Part shown: in pieces, positions 39,738 to 43,119 of the stretch
How positions within the stretch are numbered: the first letter of the stretch is position 1
Layout: every line of letters begins with the position of its first letter
DNA from: Kofleriaceae bacterium
GTDB taxonomy: Bacteria > Myxococcota_A > Polyangia > Haliangiales > Haliangiaceae
DNA length: 43,119 nt
Assembly: GCA_022842285.1 (NCBI GenBank)
Contig: JALHPV010000024.1
Coordinates: 482-43,600 of the forward strand
Direction: 5' to 3'
Program-made: the position numbers and the translations under genes
Notes under the pieces: model-generated
Database searches by the model: none
The model's input: only the letters and a program-made list of their open reading frames with translations
Told to the model about the DNA's origin: nothing

Positions 39738-41561
39738 ATGAACCAGAACTACTACAAGGCCAACCTTCGCGACCTCTCCTTCCTCCTGTTCGAGCAGTTC
39801 CACCTGGAAGAGCTGCTCGGCAAGGAGCCATACGCCAACTGGGGTAAGGACGAGGTGAACGCCGTCCTCGAGGAGGCGTACGGCTGGGTGCAAAAGCACA
39901 TGGGCCCGTACAACGCGAGCGGCGACAAGGAAGGCTGCCGCCTCGAGAACGGACAGGTGAAGGTCCCCTCGGGCTTCCGCGAGACGTGGAAGGCGCTGTT
40001 CGAGGCCGGCTGGCGCACGCTCGCCGTCGAGGAGAAGCACGGCGGTCAGGCCGGACCGTTCACCCTCGCGATGATGGTCGAGGAGTTCATGTGCGGCTCC
40101 AACACGTCGTTCAACATGTACCCGGCGCTGACGCAGGGCGCGGCCGACGTGATCGTCGCGTTCGGCACCGCGGAGCAGCAGGCCACGTACGTCCCGAACA
40201 TGTTCAACGGCACGTGGGCGGGCACGATGTGCCTGACCGAGCCGCATGCTGGCTCGGACGTCGGTAGCGCGAGCACGACTGCCACCCGGCGCCCCGACGG
40301 CAAGTACGACCTGCGCGGCACGAAGATCTACATCTCCGGCGGCGATCAGGACATGACGCCCAACATCGTCCACATGGTCCTCGCCCGCACGCCCGACGCG
40401 CCCGCCGGCACGAAGGGGCTCTCGCTCTTCATCGTCCCGAAGGTCCGTCCCGACGGCACGCCGAACGACGTCGCCGTCGCCGGCATCGAGCACAAGATGG
40501 GGATCAAGGCGTCGTCGACGGCCCAGCTCGTCTTCGGCGAGAACGGTGGCTGCATCGGCGAGCTCGTCGGCACCGTCGAGAACAAGGGCATGTCCCAGAT
40601 GTTCCACCTGATGAACTACGCCCGCATCGGCGTGGGTCTGCAGGGCCTCGCGCTCGCGTCGTCGGCGTACCTGAACGCGCTCGACTACGCGAAGGATCGC
40701 AAGCAGGGCAGCTCCATCAAGCAGTGGAAGGATGCCTCCGCGCCCCGCGTCGCGATCGTCGAGCACCCCGACGTGAAGCGCATGCTCCTCGACATGAAGT
40801 CGCGCGTCGAAGGCATCCGCGCCCTCGCCGTGAAGCTCACGATGCACATCGATCGCGAGAACATGCTCGCGAAGACCAATGGTGATCAGGCCCAGCGCGA
40901 CTACCACCAGGGCCAGGTCGACCTGCTCGTGCCGCTACTCAAGGCGTACGGCTCGGACCAGGCGTTCGCCATCTGCACGACGGCGATCCAGGTCTACGGT
41001 GGCGCGGGCTACCTCAAGGACTGGCCGGTCGAGCAGTACGCGCGCGACTCGAAGATCTTCTCGATCTACGAGGGCACGAATCACATCCAGGCGATGGACC
41101 TCGTCGGTCGCAAGCTCATGCAGCGCGGCGGCGCCAACGTGCAGGCCTTCGCGAAGGACGTCACCGCGTTCGTCACCGCGAACAAGGAGCACGCGACCCT
41201 CAAGGACTCCGTGCTCGTGCTCGCGCAGGCGCTCGAGGCGCTGAACGGCACCGGCGCGAAGTTCGCGATGTGGTTCGGCGGGGGCAAGATGGAGATGGTC
41301 CCGACCGTCGCCAATCGCTTCCTCGAGATGATGAGCGAGACGGTCCTCGGCTGGCTCCTCCTCGAGCAGGCCGTCATCGCCGAGGCCGCACTCGCCAAGC
41401 TCGGCGCCGATCACCACGACCGCCCATTCTACGAGGGCAAGAAGTTCGCGGCCGTCTACTTCGCGAACAACGTCCTCCCGGGGGTCGCGGCGAAGGCCGC
41501 CCTTGTCGCGCGCGAGGATCGCAGCGCGCTCGATATCCCCATCGCCGCGTTCGCTCCGTAG
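39738..41561 (+). CDS. Acyl-CoA dehydrogenase (long form with C-terminal extra domain)
   Basis: The 607-residue flavoprotein starts MNQNYYKANLRDLSFLLFEQ, matching the N-terminal extension of the long proteobacterial acyl-CoA dehydrogenases. Domain order: N-terminal segment, helical domain (EKHGGQAGPFTLAMMVEEFM), beta domain (MCLTEPHAGSDVGSAS, LRGTKIYISGGDQD), C-terminal helical domain (GAGYLKDWPVEQYARDSKIF) and the catalytic-Glu motif IYEGTNHIQAMDLVGRKL near residue 443. Then comes an extra ~150-residue C-terminal domain. It catalyses FAD-dependent alpha,beta-dehydrogenation of acyl-CoA in the cytoplasm, passing electrons to ETF. The FadR-like operator 98 nt upstream suggests induction by fatty acids. 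It converges on the anti-sigma gene with 5 nt between. Confidence 0.95.
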   Translation: MNQNYYKANLRDLSFLLFEQFHLEELLGKEPYANWGKDEVNAVLEEAYGWVQKHMGPYNASGDKEGCRLENGQVKVPSGFRETWKALFEAGWRTLAVEEKHGGQAGPFTLAMMVEEFMCGSNTSFNMYPALTQGAADVIVAFGTAEQQATYVPNMFNGTWAGTMCLTEPHAGSDVGSASTTATRRPDGKYDLRGTKIYISGGDQDMTPNIVHMVLARTPDAPAGTKGLSLFIVPKVRPDGTPNDVAVAGIEHKMGIKASSTAQLVFGENGGCIGELVGTVENKGMSQMFHLMNYARIGVGLQGLALASSAYLNALDYAKDRKQGSSIKQWKDASAPRVAIVEHPDVKRMLLDMKSRVEGIRALAVKLTMHIDRENMLAKTNGDQAQRDYHQGQVDLLVPLLKAYGSDQAFAICTTAIQVYGGAGYLKDWPVEQYARDSKIFSIYEGTNHIQAMDLVGRKLMQRGGANVQAFAKDVTAFVTANKEHATLKDSVLVLAQALEALNGTGAKFAMWFGGGKMEMVPTVANRFLEMMSETVLGWLLLEQAVIAEAALAKLGADHHDRPFYEGKKFAAVYFANNVLPGVAAKAALVAREDRSALDIPIAAFAP

Positions 41562-41566
41562 CCCGC

Positions 41567-41935
41567 TTAGAGCGAGCCGGTCATCGACGAGCGCAGCACC
41601 CATCCGAGCGCGACGAGCGCGACGAGCGCGATGACGAGCAGCACGCCGAAGGGGACGCGGTCCCCGAGCGTGCGGCGTCCGAAGAAGCGACCCGCCGAGC
41701 GCTTGTGAATGAGGCCGGTGACATCCTCGACGAAGGTCTCTCGCGCACGCGCCTTCTGGAGACCCGAGAGCGCGTCGCGCGTCTCCTGCATCTCGGCGTA
41801 CACGCGCTGGTACGCCGGGTCCGACTTGAGCTTCGCCTCGATGGTCGACTTCTCGTCGGGCGGCAGCACACCGTCCAGGTAGTCGGAGACCTTCGCGATG
41901 ATCTCGTCGTCGGCGTCGTCGATGAGCTCAGACAT
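41567..41935 (-). CDS. Anti-sigma factor (zinc-free type, one C-terminal membrane span)
   Basis: The 122-residue protein has an N-terminal anti-sigma-like domain (KVSDYLDGVLPPDEKSTIEA) and a transmembrane segment at about 96-114 (FGVLLVIALVALVALGWVL). The Cys pair and His of the zinc-binding HxxxCxxC motif are missing; KLKSDPAYQRV takes their place, so it is a non-zinc variant. It should hold the cognate ECF sigma factor at the inner membrane until a signal releases it. The start (41935) overlaps the sigma gene's end by 8 nt, strongly supporting pairing. The soluble domain faces the cytoplasm, and only a short tail (RSSMTGSL) is outside. Confidence 0.87.
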   Translation of the reverse strand: MSELIDDADDEIIAKVSDYLDGVLPPDEKSTIEAKLKSDPAYQRVYAEMQETRDALSGLQKARARETFVEDVTGLIHKRSAGRFFGRRTLGDRVPFGVLLVIALVALVALGWVLRSSMTGSL

Positions 41936-42500
41936 GGCGTTGCAGCTTCTTTCTCAAAGCGAGGCGGGCGCGGTGCAAGCGCGACTTCACCGTGCCGTCC
42001 GGCAAACCAGTGATGTCACAGATCTCCTCGATGGACAGATCCTCGATATCGCGGAGCACGACGACGATGCGGTGCTCCTCGTCGAGCGTCGCGACGGCCT
42101 CCTGTAAGAGGACCTCCATCTGCGCGCCCTCGACGGCGCGATCCGGCGCCCGCGTGAGCGGCGGACTCGCATTCACGCCATTGCCCGAGTGCGCGGTCTC
42201 GTCGAGCTCGTCGCGGTCGCGGTCGTGACGGCGGGCGAGGTACTTAATGCGGTTCTTGCAGTGATTGACAGTGACTCGATAGAGCCACGTCGAGAACTTG
42301 GCCTCTTCCCGGAACGTATCGATCGTCTTGAAGACGGTGATGAACACTTCCTGAGCGACGTCCTCGGCCTCCGCGCGATTGCCGAGCATGCGAAACGTGA
42401 TGTTGAACACCCGATCGCGGTGCTCGGAGATGAGCTCGCGAAACGCGCGTTCGTCTCGCTCTCTGAGCCGGCGCAGGAGCTGTCGCTCGGGCTCAGTCAT
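41928..42500 (-). CDS. ECF RNA polymerase sigma factor (RpoE-like)
   Basis: The 190-residue sigma factor has region 2 (AFRELISEHRDRVFNITFRM, AEDVAQEVFITVFKTIDTFR, FSTWLYRVTVNHCKNRIKYL) and region 4 (LDEEHRIVVVLRDIEDLSIE, EICDITGLPDGTVKSRLHRA), separated by an Asp/Arg-rich linker. It should direct transcription of an envelope- or stress-response regulon, and is probably controlled by the overlapping membrane anti-sigma factor. The ATG at 42500 gives a full domain. The ~280 bp upstream contains no obvious autoregulatory -35/-10 pair that I can call. It diverges from the RRM gene. Confidence 0.95.
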   Translation of the reverse strand: MTEPERQLLRRLRERDERAFRELISEHRDRVFNITFRMLGNRAEAEDVAQEVFITVFKTIDTFREEAKFSTWLYRVTVNHCKNRIKYLARRHDRDRDELDETAHSGNGVNASPPLTRAPDRAVEGAQMEVLLQEAVATLDEEHRIVVVLRDIEDLSIEEICDITGLPDGTVKSRLHRARLALRKKLQRHV

Positions 42501-42779
42501 GCGTCGCCAGCATACTCAAGTAGCCGATCGGACACCGATATCGCCGTCTGGTTTCCCGTTTTTCCGGTAGTGGATCCGCGATCTTGTGGCGCCGCACGAA
42601 GATCTGGTGGCGTTCCTTTTCGGCCAGGAGTACGTTCGACTACGTCACGCTAGTCACCGTTCGTCGGGTCTTGTCCGGTGCTCAGTGGGTACGTGGTTTC
42701 CCCCAGAACCCGCTTTGAAGCACCATGGCCCCCTTCGGGGCGGGTTGACTGCGCACAGGGCCAGATCGAGCACGAAGGC
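42501..42779. other. Divergent intergenic region between the sigma factor and RRM genes
   Basis: There is no coding region in 279 bp. It contains CCCCCTTCGGGGCGGG, a possible small hairpin about 40 nt before the RRM start, TTGACT (possible -35) just downstream of it, and the 12-mer TACGTTCGACTA at 42631-42642, which is also found at 7819-7830. The promoters for both genes should lie here, but I cannot place them confidently. Confidence 0.5.
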
Positions 42780-43119
42780 ATGAACACTCGTCTGTACGTC
42801 GGAAATCTCTCGTTCAACACCAATGCTGATGGCGTTCGCCAGGCGTTCCAGGAATTTGGAACTGTTAGCGACGTCCACCTTGTCACCGATCGCGAGACAG
42901 GCCGCTCGCGCGGCTTCGCCTTTGTGACCATGGGTACGCCCGAAGAGGCGACCAAGGCGATCGAGGGCATGGACGGTCGTACCCTCGACGGTCGCCCGCT
43001 CCGCGTCAACGAGGCCGAGCAGCGCCAGCAGCGCGGCGGCGGTGGCGGCGGCGGCTTCGGCGGTGGTGGCGGCGGTGGTTATCGCGGCGGTGGCGGCGGC
43101 GGTCGCGGCGGCTTCGGCG
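42780..43119 (+). CDS. Glycine-rich RNA-binding protein with one RRM (C-terminus cut by window edge)
   Basis: Frame open to the right edge, 113 residues seen. Residues about 3-82 are a single RNA recognition motif with RNP2 (LYVGNL, residues 5-10) and RNP1 (RGFAFVTM, residues 44-51), each carrying the conserved aromatic. A glycine-rich tail starts near residue 88 (RGGGGGGGFGGGGGGGYRGG). Bacterial RRM proteins of this type bind single-stranded RNA and often act as RNA chaperones in the cold. The ATG at 42780 follows AAGG by 2 nt, a weak ribosome site, but it is the only start giving the complete motif. The Gly-rich tail continues beyond the window. Confidence 0.93.
   Translation, partial: MNTRLYVGNLSFNTNADGVRQAFQEFGTVSDVHLVTDRETGRSRGFAFVTMGTPEEATKAIEGMDGRTLDGRPLRVNEAEQRQQRGGGGGGGFGGGGGGGYRGGGGGGRGGFG

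Overview
The window is high-GC, gene-dense DNA, most likely from a myxobacterium-like Deltaproteobacterium (Myxococcota). That is inferred from the many lipoprotein signals, a Ser/Thr kinase with WD40-like repeats coupled to a TIGR02999-type sigma factor, a lipoprotein with the Myxococcus-type 'CGDG...E.CDG' cysteine-rich repeats, and the strong G/C bias at third codon positions. No rRNA, tRNA or CRISPR array was recognised.

Layout. (1) 1-5383, mostly minus strand: a truncated transmembrane Ser/Thr kinase, its overlapping ECF-like sigma factor, a lipoprotein, inosine-guanosine kinase (gsk) and a small doubtful ORF. (2) 5374-13478, plus strand: a membrane protein, a small lipoprotein, two PAP2 phosphatases, then a tightly packed block of lipoprotein metallophosphoesterase, Omp85/D15-like barrel, kinase-like lipoprotein and second barrel. 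It looks like an envelope phosphate-handling cassette. (3) 13483-20279: a palindrome cluster, a REP-associated (RAYT/IS200-like, HUH) transposase, a 1300-residue helical-repeat protein, a five-copy 18-bp tandem array sitting in a duplicated gene junction, and a HEAT-BRCT protein. (4) 20310-22326, plus strand: a cupredoxin/carboxypeptidase-regulatory-like secreted protein, a DUF1877 protein and a GH25 lysozyme, followed by a third repeat cluster. (5) 39110 down to 22620, all minus strand: a giant HEAT / HExxH / VWA protein, two large TULIP/BPI-like lipoproteins, a MoxR-type AAA+ ATPase, a mini-TetR with an operator-like palindrome, a PEP-synthase-like phosphotransferase split over two genes, a Cys-rich propeller lipoprotein, an SDR and a small protein. 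(6) 39111-43119: a long intergenic region ending in a FadR-like operator, an acyl-CoA dehydrogenase, an ECF sigma/anti-sigma pair and a Gly-rich RRM protein running off the right end.

The most interesting structures are the palindromic repeat family with its resident RAYT (including an array insertion that duplicated a stop/start junction without breaking either gene), the MoxR-VWA-HEAT-zincin locus with paired lipid-binding-like lipoproteins, the D15-barrel/kinase-like/phosphatase envelope cassette, and the split PEP-utilising enzyme under a one-domain TetR-like regulator. All domain calls were made by reading motifs; no database search was run.
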